Shown here: positions 8,873 to 16,940 of the stretch, one piece after another
How positions within the stretch are numbered: the stretch's first letter is position 1
Layout: the number at the start of each line of letters is the position of its first letter
Assembly (NCBI RefSeq): GCF_000429785.1
Contig: NZ_AUCN01000009.1
Span: 62,001 to 126,000 of the forward strand
Origin: Chitinibacter tainanensis DSM 15459
GTDB taxonomy: Bacteria; Pseudomonadota; Gammaproteobacteria; Burkholderiales; Chitinibacteraceae
Length of the DNA: 64,000 nucleotides
Direction of reading: 5' to 3'
Made by a program: the position numbers and the translations under genes
Notes under the pieces: model-generated
Told to the model about the DNA's origin: nothing
Seen by the model: only the letters and a program-made list of their open reading frames with translations
The model's database searches: none

Positions 8873-9742
8873 ATGGCGGCAATTTATTACGAACGCTTTG
8901 ATGTGGCGGATGAAGGGGTACCCAGATTGGTGGGCGCGCATGTGTATCACCGCGCGTCTTTTCCGGCCATGCGCCAGCACGGGATTTTTATGTGCGGCGT
9001 GGCTACGCCCACCGGCGCCTGTGAAATCGAGCGGGTTCAGGCGCCGTTTCATGTCTTGCTGGTGCCGCTGGCGGGTGAGGCCGAGCTGTTTCAGGGGGAC
9101 GACATCTGGCCGGTGCGGCCCGGGCAATTTGGCGTGCTGCCGATTGGCGGGCAGCGCGGTTTTCGCCGCGTGGGGGCAGCGCCCATGCCGCATGCCTGGG
9201 TGATGCTGCGCGACCATGATCGCTGGAATCCGCTGCAACGAGATACGCCGTGGGTGGGCGCCACCACCGAGAGCGCCGCGCTGTATGAAGCGGTATCGCT
9301 ATTTCAGCGTGAGGCGGCGCGGGCCAATCAGGGCGAGAGCGATACGCTGGCCATGCCGGCACTGGATTTACTCAGCCGTCTATTGCAGCGCATGCTGCGT
9401 ACCGATGCTGCCGTTGACCCACGCCTGGCGGCTTTGCAAAGCTGGCGCGCCGCGGTGCTGCATGCGCCGGCGCAAGATTGGTCGATCGAGCGATGCTGTG
9501 CGCGGCTCGGGCTGCGGCCGGCACATTTGCATCGGGTGTGTCAGCAGCATTTTGGCCAATCGCCGGGGCAGATGGTGTTTGAACTCAGAATGCGGGCGGC
9601 GCGGGAAATGTTGCTGGCCGGGCAGAAGGTGGCGGTGGTTGGGCCGGCGGTGGGGTATCTGGAAGTGGCGAGCTTTTCACGCCGGTTTCGCCAGCATTAT
9701 GGTATCGCGCCCAGCGAGCTGCTGAGCGCGATGGCAGGCTGA
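8873..9742 (+). CDS. AraC-family transcriptional regulator
   Basis: A 289-residue regulator. The N-terminal half resembles an AraC cupin-like sensing domain (GAHVYHRASFPAM, HVLLVPLAGEAELFQGDDIW). The C-terminal 100 residues hold two helix-turn-helix motifs: DWSIERCCARLGLRPAHLHRV and VGYLEVASFSRRFRQHYG followed by the conserved PSELL. The longer ORF opens at 8753, overlapping the ABC promoter region; ATG 8873 (MAAIYYERF) fits the family length better, although the ribosome site is weak. It is divergently transcribed from the ABC exporter and is its probable regulator. Confidence 0.82.
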   Translation: MAAIYYERFDVADEGVPRLVGAHVYHRASFPAMRQHGIFMCGVATPTGACEIERVQAPFHVLLVPLAGEAELFQGDDIWPVRPGQFGVLPIGGQRGFRRVGAAPMPHAWVMLRDHDRWNPLQRDTPWVGATTESAALYEAVSLFQREAARANQGESDTLAMPALDLLSRLLQRMLRTDAAVDPRLAALQSWRAAVLHAPAQDWSIERCCARLGLRPAHLHRVCQQHFGQSPGQMVFELRMRAAREMLLAGQKVAVVGPAVGYLEVASFSRRFRQHYGIAPSELLSAMAG

Positions 9743-9760
9743 TGAGTTGAGATGATGCAA

Positions 9761-9807
9761 GGTATATGGCTGTAGGCATTTTTTATATTGGTCTACAGCC
9801 ATATACC
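9761..9807. repeat. GGGGTATA element copy 2, a perfect inverted repeat
   Basis: Arms GGTATATGGCTGTAG / CTACAGCCATATACC (15 bp, perfect) around a 17-nt T-rich loop. It sits between the convergent ends of the araC-type gene and mgtE and could act as a transcription terminator for either. The left arm shares the TGTAG word with copies 1, 3 and 8 of the dispersed family. Confidence 0.75.
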
Positions 9808-9814
9808 TAGACGA

Positions 9815-11191
9815 TTACTGCAGCAGATGCCCCAAGAATAGATAGGCAAAGCCGAAGTAAATAAACACGCCCACCAGATCCATAATCGAGGTGATCAGTG
9901 GCGCAGACAGCGTGGCTGGATCGGTGCCGATTTTGCGCGCGCCAAAGGGTAGCAAGGCGCCAATCAGCCCGCCGAGCACCGTGCAGGCCAGCATGCTCAG
10001 GCCCACGGTGAGCAAGACTTCAATCCCGACACCTTTGCTGAAATACGCCAGAATGCATTCGAGCACCGCTACGGTGATCCCCAGGGCCAGCGCCACCGGC
10101 AGCTCGCGCAGGATGATAAAGCGGATATCCCGCCATTTCACTTTCAGCTCGCCCAGCGCCATGGCCCGCAGCACCAAGGTGGCCGACTGGCTACCGGCAT
10201 TGCCGCCCATATCGACAATCGGCGCGATAAAGGCTGCCAGCACAATCGCCTGTGACAAGATTTCTTCCTGCGCGGCAACAAAGGTACTGGTGAGAATGCC
10301 AAAGACCGTCAGTATTACCAGCCAGAAGGCCCGCACTCCAAACATGGTGCGCGTGCTGGCTTGCATGATATCCAGATCGGGGCTGGGAGCGAGCTGGGTG
10401 CCGCCAAAGCGCACCAGCTGGCTGGCCTGGCGCTCTTCTTCGATTTCCAGCGCGTCATCCACGGTCACAATGCCCACCATCTGATCGGCCTCGTTGCACA
10501 CCGGCAGAGCCAGCAGATCGTAATGGCGAATCAGTGCGACCGCCTCGCTTTGCGGCCAGCCCACGCGGGCGTACACCGGCTCGGGGCGCATCAGCTCGGC
10601 CAGCGGCGTGTCATCGGCGGCGGCCAGCAGCAGCGGCAAATCGATGGTGCCGCACAGCTTGCCGATGCTATCGAGCACAAACAGCCCCGGCACCGATTCC
10701 AGCAGCTGCGCGCTGGCGCGTAAATGTTGCCAGACTTGCGCCGCGGTCATCTCGAGCGTGGCTGCAACAAAACGGCTAGTGGTCACCGCGCCCACCGTGC
10801 CTTCGGCATAGGCGGCTAGTTGCAATAAATCTTGCCGGGCGGCGGGCGTTAGGGCGGGCAATAAGCCGGCCTGCGCCGGTAAATCCAGCCGCTTGAATAC
10901 ATCGGCGCGCTCATCAGGCGGCATTTGCTCAAATAGCGCTACCGCGGCGGGCTGGGGTAGGGCTTTCAGGATGCCATCTTGTGCCAGTGCTGGTAGATGG
11001 CTAAACAGCAGCGCGCGCTCGGCGGGGCTTAGGCGCAGCAGTTCGCTGGCTTGTTGCAGTACCGGTTTTTCCTGCAAGGCCCCGGCTAAATCGGAAGGAT
11101 GGCATTGATGCAGCAGCCAGCTCCATTCGGCTTGAGTCAGGGTTTGGTTAGGTGTAGCCAGTTGGACTAAGAGGTGGGCGCGATTCAGCAT
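9815..11191 (-). CDS. mgtE: Magnesium transporter MgtE
   Basis: A 458-residue Mg2+ channel. The N-terminal superhelical MgtE_N domain (about 20-135) contains FEQMPPDERADVFKRL. Two CBS modules follow (about 140-260; PEPVYARVGWPQSEAVALIRHYDLLALPV, MVGIVTVDDALEI in shorter parts). Five transmembrane helices occupy about 285-455, with the conserved GGNAGSQSATL pore segment. In the family, Mg2+ binding at the cytosolic domains closes the channel. The ATG has a perfect AAGGAGGT ribosome site, which lies inside an upstream ORF that overlaps the mgtE start. Expression is probably controlled through the two-uORF leader at 11185-11449. Confidence 0.95.
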   Translation of the reverse strand: MLNRAHLLVQLATPNQTLTQAEWSWLLHQCHPSDLAGALQEKPVLQQASELLRLSPAERALLFSHLPALAQDGILKALPQPAAVALFEQMPPDERADVFKRLDLPAQAGLLPALTPAARQDLLQLAAYAEGTVGAVTTSRFVAATLEMTAAQVWQHLRASAQLLESVPGLFVLDSIGKLCGTIDLPLLLAAADDTPLAELMRPEPVYARVGWPQSEAVALIRHYDLLALPVCNEADQMVGIVTVDDALEIEEERQASQLVRFGGTQLAPSPDLDIMQASTRTMFGVRAFWLVILTVFGILTSTFVAAQEEILSQAIVLAAFIAPIVDMGGNAGSQSATLVLRAMALGELKVKWRDIRFIILRELPVALALGITVAVLECILAYFSKGVGIEVLLTVGLSMLACTVLGGLIGALLPFGARKIGTDPATLSAPLITSIMDLVGVFIYFGFAYLFLGHLLQ

Positions 11192-11313
11192 GATTCACCT
11201 CCTTGCGTGCGACGCAGGCGGCGTAGCCGGCGGGGCCAGCTGAGGGTAGCCAGCAAATGATCGGGATGATGATAGGCGAGCAACCAGCCCGCATTGAAAG
11301 CGTGTAGCAACAT
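11185..11313 (-). CDS. Upstream ORF overlapping the mgtE start (42 aa)
   Basis: ATG at 11313 is preceded by CAGGAG at a good distance. The product begins MLLHAFNAGWLLAYHHPDHL and ends with an arginine-rich tail (RRLRRLRR) and GGESC. Its TGA (11187-11185) falls within the first codons of mgtE, so the reading frames overlap by 7 bp (TCATGCTGA). Ribosomes translating it would run across the mgtE ribosome site and could reinitiate, giving translational coupling. No family is recognised; the role is inferred from position only. Confidence 0.5.
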   Translation of the reverse strand: MLLHAFNAGWLLAYHHPDHLLATLSWPRRLRRLRRTQGGESC

Positions 11314-11328
11314 TGGGGTACTCCTGCT

Positions 11329-11360
11329 GGCCAGGCATTCCCCGTGGGCGTGCCTAGGCC
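11329..11360 (-). promoter_or_regulatory. Stem-loop between the two mgtE leader ORFs
   Basis: GGCCTAGGCA pairs with TGCCTGGCC (one bulged base) on the reverse strand. The hairpin starts at the TAG stop of the MgtL-like ORF and ends just before the ribosome site of the second uORF. Its formation would depend on where ribosomes stall in the first ORF, as expected of an attenuator. Confidence 0.45.
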
Positions 11361-11449
11361 TAGCGGCAATGAGTCAGATGACTCGATCGAAACAAGATGA
11401 GAGCGGGTAGCTGGCGCGCGGCCAGCGGCAGACTCGGATCGGGGTCCAT
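11360..11449 (-). CDS. MgtL-like leader peptide upstream of mgtE (29 aa)
   Basis: ATG 11449 has a strong GGAGG ribosome site 4 bp upstream. The product starts MDPDPSLPLAARQLPALILF and continues RSSHLTHCR. As I recall it, the enterobacterial MgtL peptide upstream of mgtA is M-E-P-D-P-T-P-L-P followed by a basic stretch and L-F-R; this ORF has the same acidic/proline start and an LFR triplet. Alternating acidic and proline residues at a nascent N-terminus destabilise ribosomes when Mg2+ is low, which lets the downstream Mg2+ transporter be expressed. The ORF is too short for usual gene finders. The functional claim is inference. Confidence 0.6.
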   Translation of the reverse strand: MDPDPSLPLAARQLPALILFRSSHLTHCR

Positions 11450-11830
11450 GTTTCCTCCAGGCTGAATGTCAGTCGGTGGGCTAGTTGCGTGCGGTGTGCC
11501 TACCTTGCGCCCAGCGTGCGACGGCCCACGATGGGGCACGACGCAGCAGCCAGCATGCGCGGGGCGTGGGTTTACACCAGAAAGTCAGCAGAGCGGGAAA
11601 GGGCAGATTGCAGGGGGCAAAACTGCCGGCGCTTGCCATGCCAAGGGGGGAAGGCAGCGCAGAAAAGCGCGAGTACCTTGCCGGTTAAACTGCGGCCAGT
11701 GGCCGCCAACTAGGCTGTTCCACAGAAAGTCACTCGGATTGATGATGCCCGGCAGTGTAGTGGCGGGCCGTAGCGAGCGGCAACCGGCAATGTGCCAGTG
11801 CCGCGCGGTAATTGTGGCTTGCGGGGGCGC
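11450..11830. other. Gene-free region between the mgtE leader and the EAL gene
   Basis: About 380 bp containing the promoter of the leftward mgtE transcript and possibly part of a long 5' leader. The rightward ORF of 122 codons starting at 11466 has low-complexity composition and no family signature, so I treat it as non-coding. No M-box riboswitch could be recognised by eye. Confidence 0.4.
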
Positions 11831-13432
11831 TTAATTCACGGCAGGGGCCGGGCGTGGTGGCTGCTGTAGCAGTTGGGCAAACTCGGCCAGTGGCACCGGG
11901 CGGCTATACCAATAGCCTTGGCCAAAGCGCACCCCTTGCGCCTGCAGTAGCACCGCCTGCTGGGCTGTTTCAATGCCTTCGGCCACGATCTCGGCCCCCA
12001 CGGCCTCGGCAATACTGACGATTTGCGGGATCAGGCTGGCGCGCAAGGTGTCGTCTTCCAGGTCGGCCACGAACGAGCGATCGATTTTCAGAAAATCGGG
12101 CGCCAGATATTTGATGGTGCCCAGATTGGAATACCCGGTACCAAAATCATCGACCGAAATCTGGTAGCCGGCCGCGCGCAACTGTTGCACCTCAGCTTGC
12201 AAATGTTCGCTCACGCCGTATTCGGTGACCTCGATATTCAGCTGCCAGCGCGGGTGTTGCCACGGATCGAGTAAGCTGCTGAGCTGGGCATGGCGGATAT
12301 GCTCAGGGAAAAAATTCAGCGCCACTTTAAATGGGCGGCTGGGCGCGGCCGGCAGCAGCGTCGCCAGCTCCGCCAAGGCGCGCTGGCTAACCGCCTGATC
12401 CAGCGCCCAGCTAAGCCCTTGTGCCTGCACCAGCGGGATCACCTGATCGGGAAAAATAGTGTGCTCGCCATCTTTGAGCCGCATCAGCACTTCGCAGCCG
12501 GCGATCTCGCCGCTGGCCAGCTCAACAATCGGCTGATACATGCAGTGAATATGCGTCGGCTGTAGCAGCTGCGGCAGCCGGTAAGCCAGCGTGCCGCGGC
12601 GGCGCAAGCTGCGGCTGACCCAGCGGCCACTAATGGCGCCGAGCAATACCGCCAGTGTGGCCAGCAGCGCGCACAGCGCCCAGTTACTACGCCACAGCTC
12701 GGCCAGCGAGCGATAGTTCTGCACAAAGAGGCCGGTATTGGGCACATTACTACCGACTATTAGGCGCTGCTGCACCCAATCAATTTGCCAGCCCGAGCCC
12801 GGCCGGCTCAGTGCCCGCCAGCGCAAGTTCGTGGGCGGTTGTGGGTGTGCTGCCAGCGTCGGGCGTGACCAGATCAGATGGGGGGGCGCGTCGGCGTAGC
12901 TGATCCAGACGGCATCCAGCGCTGCGCGTTGGAAAGTTTCAATCGATACATGGCCATCCACCAGCAAGAGCTGCGTGCCGCGTGCAGTGAGGGTGCTATT
13001 CACTTGGCCATTGCGGATCGGCAGTGGGTAGTCGTTCCAGATCTGCGTGCCTTGGGCATCAATGAATTGTGCCGGCGGCAATTGCATCGGCGGAGTCAGC
13101 TCGCCGTGACTGGTGAAGCAGCGCAGCTGCCGCTGTTCATCCAATAAGCCCACGCTGCGCAGATAGCGAAAATTCAGTAATTGGCTGCGCAAGCGGCTCA
13201 GGCTGTCGGCCTGGCAGTCGCGCAGTGGCTGGCGGCCAAGGAAGGCAAAGCCGCGCCGCACTTCGCTGGCCACCGCCGTGAGTAGTGCCCCGGCGCTTTG
13301 CTGCTGCAGGCTCAGGCGCTGTTGCTCCTGCTGCAGCACACCGGCCAGCGCCAAGAGCAAAATCAGCGCGGCGACTAGCAAGCCGGCCAAACTAGCAAGT
13401 AAAAGGTGAAAACGCGCAAGCAATAGATTCAT
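11831..13432 (-). CDS. Cyclic-di-GMP phosphodiesterase with periplasmic CSS-motif sensor and EAL domain
   Basis: A 533-residue protein. An N-terminal membrane helix (about 5-30) is followed by a periplasmic domain with cysteine pairs of the CSS-motif type (RDCQADSL and LRCFTSHGE), a second helix near 260-280, then an EAL domain (about 300-533). The EAL signature reads EVLMR instead of EALLR but keeps the glutamate. Other metal and catalytic residues are present: NIEVTE, DDFGTGYSN, KIDRSFV and EGIET. It is therefore probably an active c-di-GMP hydrolase regulated by the redox state of the CSS cysteines. ATG 13432 is chosen because the membrane helix follows directly. Confidence 0.88.
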   Translation of the reverse strand: MNLLLARFHLLLASLAGLLVAALILLLALAGVLQQEQQRLSLQQQSAGALLTAVASEVRRGFAFLGRQPLRDCQADSLSRLRSQLLNFRYLRSVGLLDEQRQLRCFTSHGELTPPMQLPPAQFIDAQGTQIWNDYPLPIRNGQVNSTLTARGTQLLLVDGHVSIETFQRAALDAVWISYADAPPHLIWSRPTLAAHPQPPTNLRWRALSRPGSGWQIDWVQQRLIVGSNVPNTGLFVQNYRSLAELWRSNWALCALLATLAVLLGAISGRWVSRSLRRRGTLAYRLPQLLQPTHIHCMYQPIVELASGEIAGCEVLMRLKDGEHTIFPDQVIPLVQAQGLSWALDQAVSQRALAELATLLPAAPSRPFKVALNFFPEHIRHAQLSSLLDPWQHPRWQLNIEVTEYGVSEHLQAEVQQLRAAGYQISVDDFGTGYSNLGTIKYLAPDFLKIDRSFVADLEDDTLRASLIPQIVSIAEAVGAEIVAEGIETAQQAVLLQAQGVRFGQGYWYSRPVPLAEFAQLLQQPPRPAPAVN

Positions 13433-13603
13433 GATGGAGATTCGCCGATGCAGGTTGGGCCGATGCAATGATGCCGCAATGGGGCTGCCTCATGGTACGC
13501 CAGCTCACGCTCGCTGTCAGTTCAATGGCATTTTTACTGAAAGCTAAGGGTGTGCTATCGCCTACTACGGGCGCGCTATTGTCAGTTGGTGGCAGTTAAC
13601 CGA

Positions 13604-13652
13604 GGGGTATATCAGTACAGTTTATATTCCAATTTGTTTATGGGCTTATACC
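13604..13652. repeat. GGGGTATA element copy 3
   Basis: A 49-bp copy starting GGGGTATATCAGTACAG and ending GGGCTTATACC. It is followed 6 bp later by another GGGTATAT box, the same extended arrangement seen at copies 5 and 6. It lies about 80 bp upstream of the Fur-like site of the PchR-like gene. Confidence 0.6.
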
Positions 13653-13732
13653 TGCATTGGGTATATGAGTGCATGGCCGACCGTGTACCTAAGCAAGCGC
13701 GATCGCGACACGGAAGTTTGCTTCAAATCAAA

Positions 13733-13747
13733 TGGTAATGATTCTCA
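13733..13747. promoter_or_regulatory. Fur-box-like site upstream of the PchR-like regulator
   Basis: TGGTAATGATTCTCA differs from the 7-1-7 Fur core TGATAATNATTATCA at two positions. It is about 100 bp upstream of the regulator start and fits iron-repressed expression of the uptake locus. Confidence 0.65.
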
Positions 13748-13848
13748 ATAAGTGGCGAAAATGCTAAGATGCCATTCCTTTGTCATCTTTGAGCGTCGCG
13801 CACCACAAGTCGCTGCGGCGCATGCAGCATTGCTGCAGGAGCCATCCC

Positions 13849-14760
13849 ATGCCTGCTACCCGTTCGGCCAGCCCCACACCGGCAAGCTATACCGCCGGCT
13901 CGACCATTTTGTCATCTTGGCAGCAGCCGCTGGCGGATGGATGTTGTGTGGCGGCCAGCACTTTGCGCGGCGGGCATGCCCACCGTGTGGATAGCGAGGC
14001 GGGGCAGCGGCTGATTGTGCTCTTGCAGGGCGAGCTGACCTTGGGTTTTGGCGAGCGTCGCATTCAGCTGGCGCATTCGGTGGCGCGGGGCGCGGAAGTC
14101 TTGCTGGTGAACCTGACCGAAGCCACCGAGTTTGCCCGTGAGATCACCGATTGCACGCTCGAGCGCAAAGTGTGTCTGCATATTCCAGCAGGCTGGCTGG
14201 ATGCACATGGCCTGCATGGCGCTGGCGAGCAGGAGGCGGCCTTGCAGCAATTTACCCGCCAGCATTTGGCCGTGCGGCAATGGCAGGCCGAGCCGGCCCT
14301 AGTGGCGCTGGCGGAGCAACTGTTGGCGGGGCCCAGCGCTTCGCCCCTCTTGGCGCGTTTGCAGCGCGAAAGTCTGGCGTTTGAATTGCTGGCCATGGCG
14401 CTGGGCCAAGTGCAGCCAGCCAGTGCGCCCAGTTTGCCGGCCCACATCAGCCGCCGCCTCGAGGCGGTGCGCGCCTTGCTCGATAGTGGCGCGGCGGATG
14501 AGCTAAGCCTGAGTGACATCGCGGCCCAAGCGTGCATGAGTGTGGCCACGCTGCAGCGACATTTTCGCCGCCAGTTTGGTACCAGCGTGTTTGATTATCT
14601 GCGCCAGCAAAAACTCTGGCAGGCCCGCCAGCGGCTGCAGCGCGGCGAAGTCTCGGTGACCCGCGCGGCGCTGGATGCCGGCTACACCTCGCCGGCCAAT
14701 TTTGCCACTGCCTTTCGCCGTGCCTTTGGCATGGCCCCCAGCGAGTGTCGCGCCGCCTAG
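13849..14760 (+). CDS. AraC-family regulator of siderophore uptake (PchR-like)
   Basis: A 303-residue regulator. The N-terminal ligand domain contains RLIVLLQGELTLGFGERR. The C-terminal AraC DNA-binding domain has two helix-turn-helix units: LSDIAAQACMSVATLQRHF and ALDAGYTSPANFATAFRRAF, then GMAPSEC. PchR-type regulators activate the cognate receptor and transporter when they bind the ferric siderophore. ATG 13849 has GCAGGAG 7 bp upstream; the ORF is open further upstream but without a ribosome site. A Fur-like box precedes it and the TonB receptor follows about 130 bp downstream. Confidence 0.85.
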   Translation: MPATRSASPTPASYTAGSTILSSWQQPLADGCCVAASTLRGGHAHRVDSEAGQRLIVLLQGELTLGFGERRIQLAHSVARGAEVLLVNLTEATEFAREITDCTLERKVCLHIPAGWLDAHGLHGAGEQEAALQQFTRQHLAVRQWQAEPALVALAEQLLAGPSASPLLARLQRESLAFELLAMALGQVQPASAPSLPAHISRRLEAVRALLDSGAADELSLSDIAAQACMSVATLQRHFRRQFGTSVFDYLRQQKLWQARQRLQRGEVSVTRAALDAGYTSPANFATAFRRAFGMAPSECRAA

Positions 14761-14839
14761 CTTTGCGCATTTGCCAAAGCTGATCACGCCCTCCGCAAAA
14801 GTCAGCAGCGCCCGCCCACGGCACAATACGCTTACCAGT

Positions 14840-14854
14840 TGAGTTTGATTATCA
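14840..14854. promoter_or_regulatory. Fur-box-like site upstream of the TonB receptor
   Basis: TGAGTTTGATTATCA keeps the right half-site TGATTATCA intact, with mismatches in the left half (TGAGTTT against TGATAAT). It is about 40 bp upstream of the receptor ATG. Confidence 0.55.
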
Positions 14855-14891
14855 TTTCTTGCCCTTGGGTGAGAATTTCAGGAATTCAGTC

Positions 14892-16871
14892 ATGCACACC
14901 CGCGCTCCATTCCCGCTTCGCCATCTGGCGGCCGCGATTCCCCTCACTTTGGCCCTGCACGCCCACGCGAACGAAACCAGCACCCAGCTGGCCACGGTAG
15001 AAGTCACCGCCAGCACGCCGACGCAGGATGACACCTTGCAGCGGCAAACCCTGCTGGATCAGCAAGCCCAGAATCTCAGCGATGTGTTTCAGTCAGATGC
15101 CGAGATCAATATCGGCGGCGGTGGTAACCCGATTGCCCAGAAAATGTATATCCGCAGCATGGAAGAATCGCTGCTGAATCTGAGCGTGGATGGCGCACAG
15201 ATTAACAGCAAGGTATATCACCACCAGACGGCGCTGATTCTTGATCCCCAGCTGATCAAGCAAGTGGAAGTCGAAAAAGGCACGGCCGCAGCCAGCGCGG
15301 GGCCTGGCGCATTGGGTGGGGCGATTCGTTATCAAACTGTGTCGGCGCGCGATCTCTTGCGCCCCGGTCAAACCATCGGCGGTAGCGTCACCGGCAGCGT
15401 CTTTAGCAATGATGGCTGGCGCAGCAGCGCCAATGTGTATGGCCAGGCCGGTAATCTGGATGCACTGCTTGCCGCCACCACCATGCGCACCGATGACTAT
15501 CAGGCCGGCAATGGGCAAACGATTGCCAATTCGGGCACCGAGCAGGCCAATTATCTGGCCAAAGTGGGGCTGCAGCTCACACCACAGCAGCGCCTGAGCG
15601 CCAGTTTTCAGCGCAGTAGCGACGAAGGCGTGCGCACCGCGCGGGCCAATATGGTTGGTTTTGCTCATCCGGTCTTGCCGAACGATCCGATCCCGCAAAG
15701 TCTGGCTCGCGATACGGCCACGCTCAATTACAGTGGCCAGCAGTTAGGCTGGATCGACGCCGCCAATGCCACGCTGTATCGCTCCGAAGTCGAGAGCGAG
15801 CGCACCAATAAAAAAGGCCGTAGCTGGGGCGAAAGCCTGACCACGCAAGGCGCTGATCTGATGCTCAAGCAAGCGCTGGGCGAGCATCTGCTCAAATACG
15901 GGCTGAACTGGCGCGAAGAAAAATCCGCCGCCAATCGCATTGCCAATCCGTATGGCCTCACCGGTACGGGGCGCGAATCGATGCGCGTATGGGGTGGTTT
16001 TGTGGAAGGCGAGGCGAATTGGGCCAGCCTGACGTTCACCGCCGGCCTGCGCTACGACGATTACAGCTACACCGATAACCACCGCCAAAACTACACCAGC
16101 GACGGCGTAAGCCCAAGTGCTGGCGTGCGCTGGCAAGCCACCGATGCGCTGCAGCTGCGCGCCGGTTATGCCAAGGCCTTGCGCGGGGTGGGGCTGAAAG
16201 AAGCCTTTATGCTCGATATTGCCCAGTGGAAAAACCTGCCCAAAATCGAGGCCGAAAGCGCGCATAACACCGAGCTGGGCTTTAGCTATCAGCAAGGTGG
16301 CCTAAGCCTGGCCGGGAATGTGTATCGCCAGATTATTGATGACTACATCACCACCTTTAGCTGCGCCAACGCCAAAGGCGGTTGCCGCGGCAATCTGGGC
16401 CGCGCCACCATCGATGGCTATGAGCTCAGCGCGCAATACCAGCTGCGTGATTGGCAATTTGGCCTCAGTGTGGCCGATAGCCGCCCCGAGCTGGATGGCC
16501 GCAAATTTAACGATGCAGATCTGGGCCTCGGTACCAGCACCGGCCGCACCTGGGTGAGCAAAGTGGGCTACCGCCTGCCGGCGCAGCGACTCGAGCTGGG
16601 CTGGATGGGCCGCTATGTCGAGGCGCTGGATTACCTGCCGGTGGGCGGTAAGGCCGAGCAAACCAAGGCTGGCTACGGTGTGCACGATCTCTATCTCACG
16701 TGGCGGCCACTGGCGAAAGACACGCTGCGCCTGAATCTGACCGTGAAAAACCTGTTCGACAAGCATTACTACGATCAGGCCACTTATGCCTACAACGGCT
16801 GGCAAGGCAAGGTGCTGGGCTATCCAGAGCCGGGCCGCGATGTGCGGCTGGAAGCCAGCTGGCAATTCTAA
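14892..16871 (+). CDS. TonB-dependent outer-membrane siderophore receptor
   Basis: A 659-residue protein with a signal peptide ending LALHAHA, a TonB box-like ATVEVTAS near residue 42, a plug domain (about 55-170: MYIRSMEESLLNLSVDGAQ, KQVEVEKGTAAASAGPGALG) and a 22-strand barrel ending in the aromatic C-terminus EASWQF. The plug, with its HHQ segment, recalls the FetA/FrpB class of Neisseria enterobactin receptors, though I hold that assignment lightly. It imports a ferric chelate using TonB energy. ATG 14892 is preferred to the TTG at 14859 because it starts the signal peptide and has AGGA upstream. The gene is followed by the matching binding protein and ABC transporter. Confidence 0.9.
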   Translation: MHTRAPFPLRHLAAAIPLTLALHAHANETSTQLATVEVTASTPTQDDTLQRQTLLDQQAQNLSDVFQSDAEINIGGGGNPIAQKMYIRSMEESLLNLSVDGAQINSKVYHHQTALILDPQLIKQVEVEKGTAAASAGPGALGGAIRYQTVSARDLLRPGQTIGGSVTGSVFSNDGWRSSANVYGQAGNLDALLAATTMRTDDYQAGNGQTIANSGTEQANYLAKVGLQLTPQQRLSASFQRSSDEGVRTARANMVGFAHPVLPNDPIPQSLARDTATLNYSGQQLGWIDAANATLYRSEVESERTNKKGRSWGESLTTQGADLMLKQALGEHLLKYGLNWREEKSAANRIANPYGLTGTGRESMRVWGGFVEGEANWASLTFTAGLRYDDYSYTDNHRQNYTSDGVSPSAGVRWQATDALQLRAGYAKALRGVGLKEAFMLDIAQWKNLPKIEAESAHNTELGFSYQQGGLSLAGNVYRQIIDDYITTFSCANAKGGCRGNLGRATIDGYELSAQYQLRDWQFGLSVADSRPELDGRKFNDADLGLGTSTGRTWVSKVGYRLPAQRLELGWMGRYVEALDYLPVGGKAEQTKAGYGVHDLYLTWRPLAKDTLRLNLTVKNLFDKHYYDQATYAYNGWQGKVLGYPEPGRDVRLEASWQF

Positions 16872-16890
16872 CGATTTTTTAAGTTTGCTT

Positions 16891-16915
16891 GCGCCACCGG
16901 CCTGCCCGGTGGCGC
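16891..16915 (+). promoter_or_regulatory. Strong hairpin between receptor and binding-protein genes
   Basis: Stem GCGCCACCGG / CCGGTGGCGC (10 bp, perfect) with loop CCTGC, followed by a short GTTTT. It could be an attenuating terminator, or a stabilising structure that makes the receptor mRNA more abundant than the ABC transporter mRNA. Confidence 0.55.
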
Positions 16916-16940
16916 TGGCGTTTTGCTAAAGGAATACAAG

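Larger units (their letters stand above)
13433..13848. other. Regulatory region between the EAL gene and the PchR-like gene
   Basis: A 416-bp divergent intergenic region. It holds a GGGGTATA element (13604-13652), a third GGGTATAT box (13659-13666) and a Fur-box-like site (13733-13747). A 62-codon ORF at 13550-13738 runs through the repeat and is not considered real. Confidence 0.55.

Noticed and set aside
11466-11834. Rightward 122-codon ORF opposite the mgtE leader
   Set aside because: Low-complexity G/A/R-rich product, no ribosome site and antisense to a plausible leader.
13550-13738. 62-codon ORF in the PchR-like upstream region
   Set aside because: It translates a repeat element and a Fur-like site; no conserved features.
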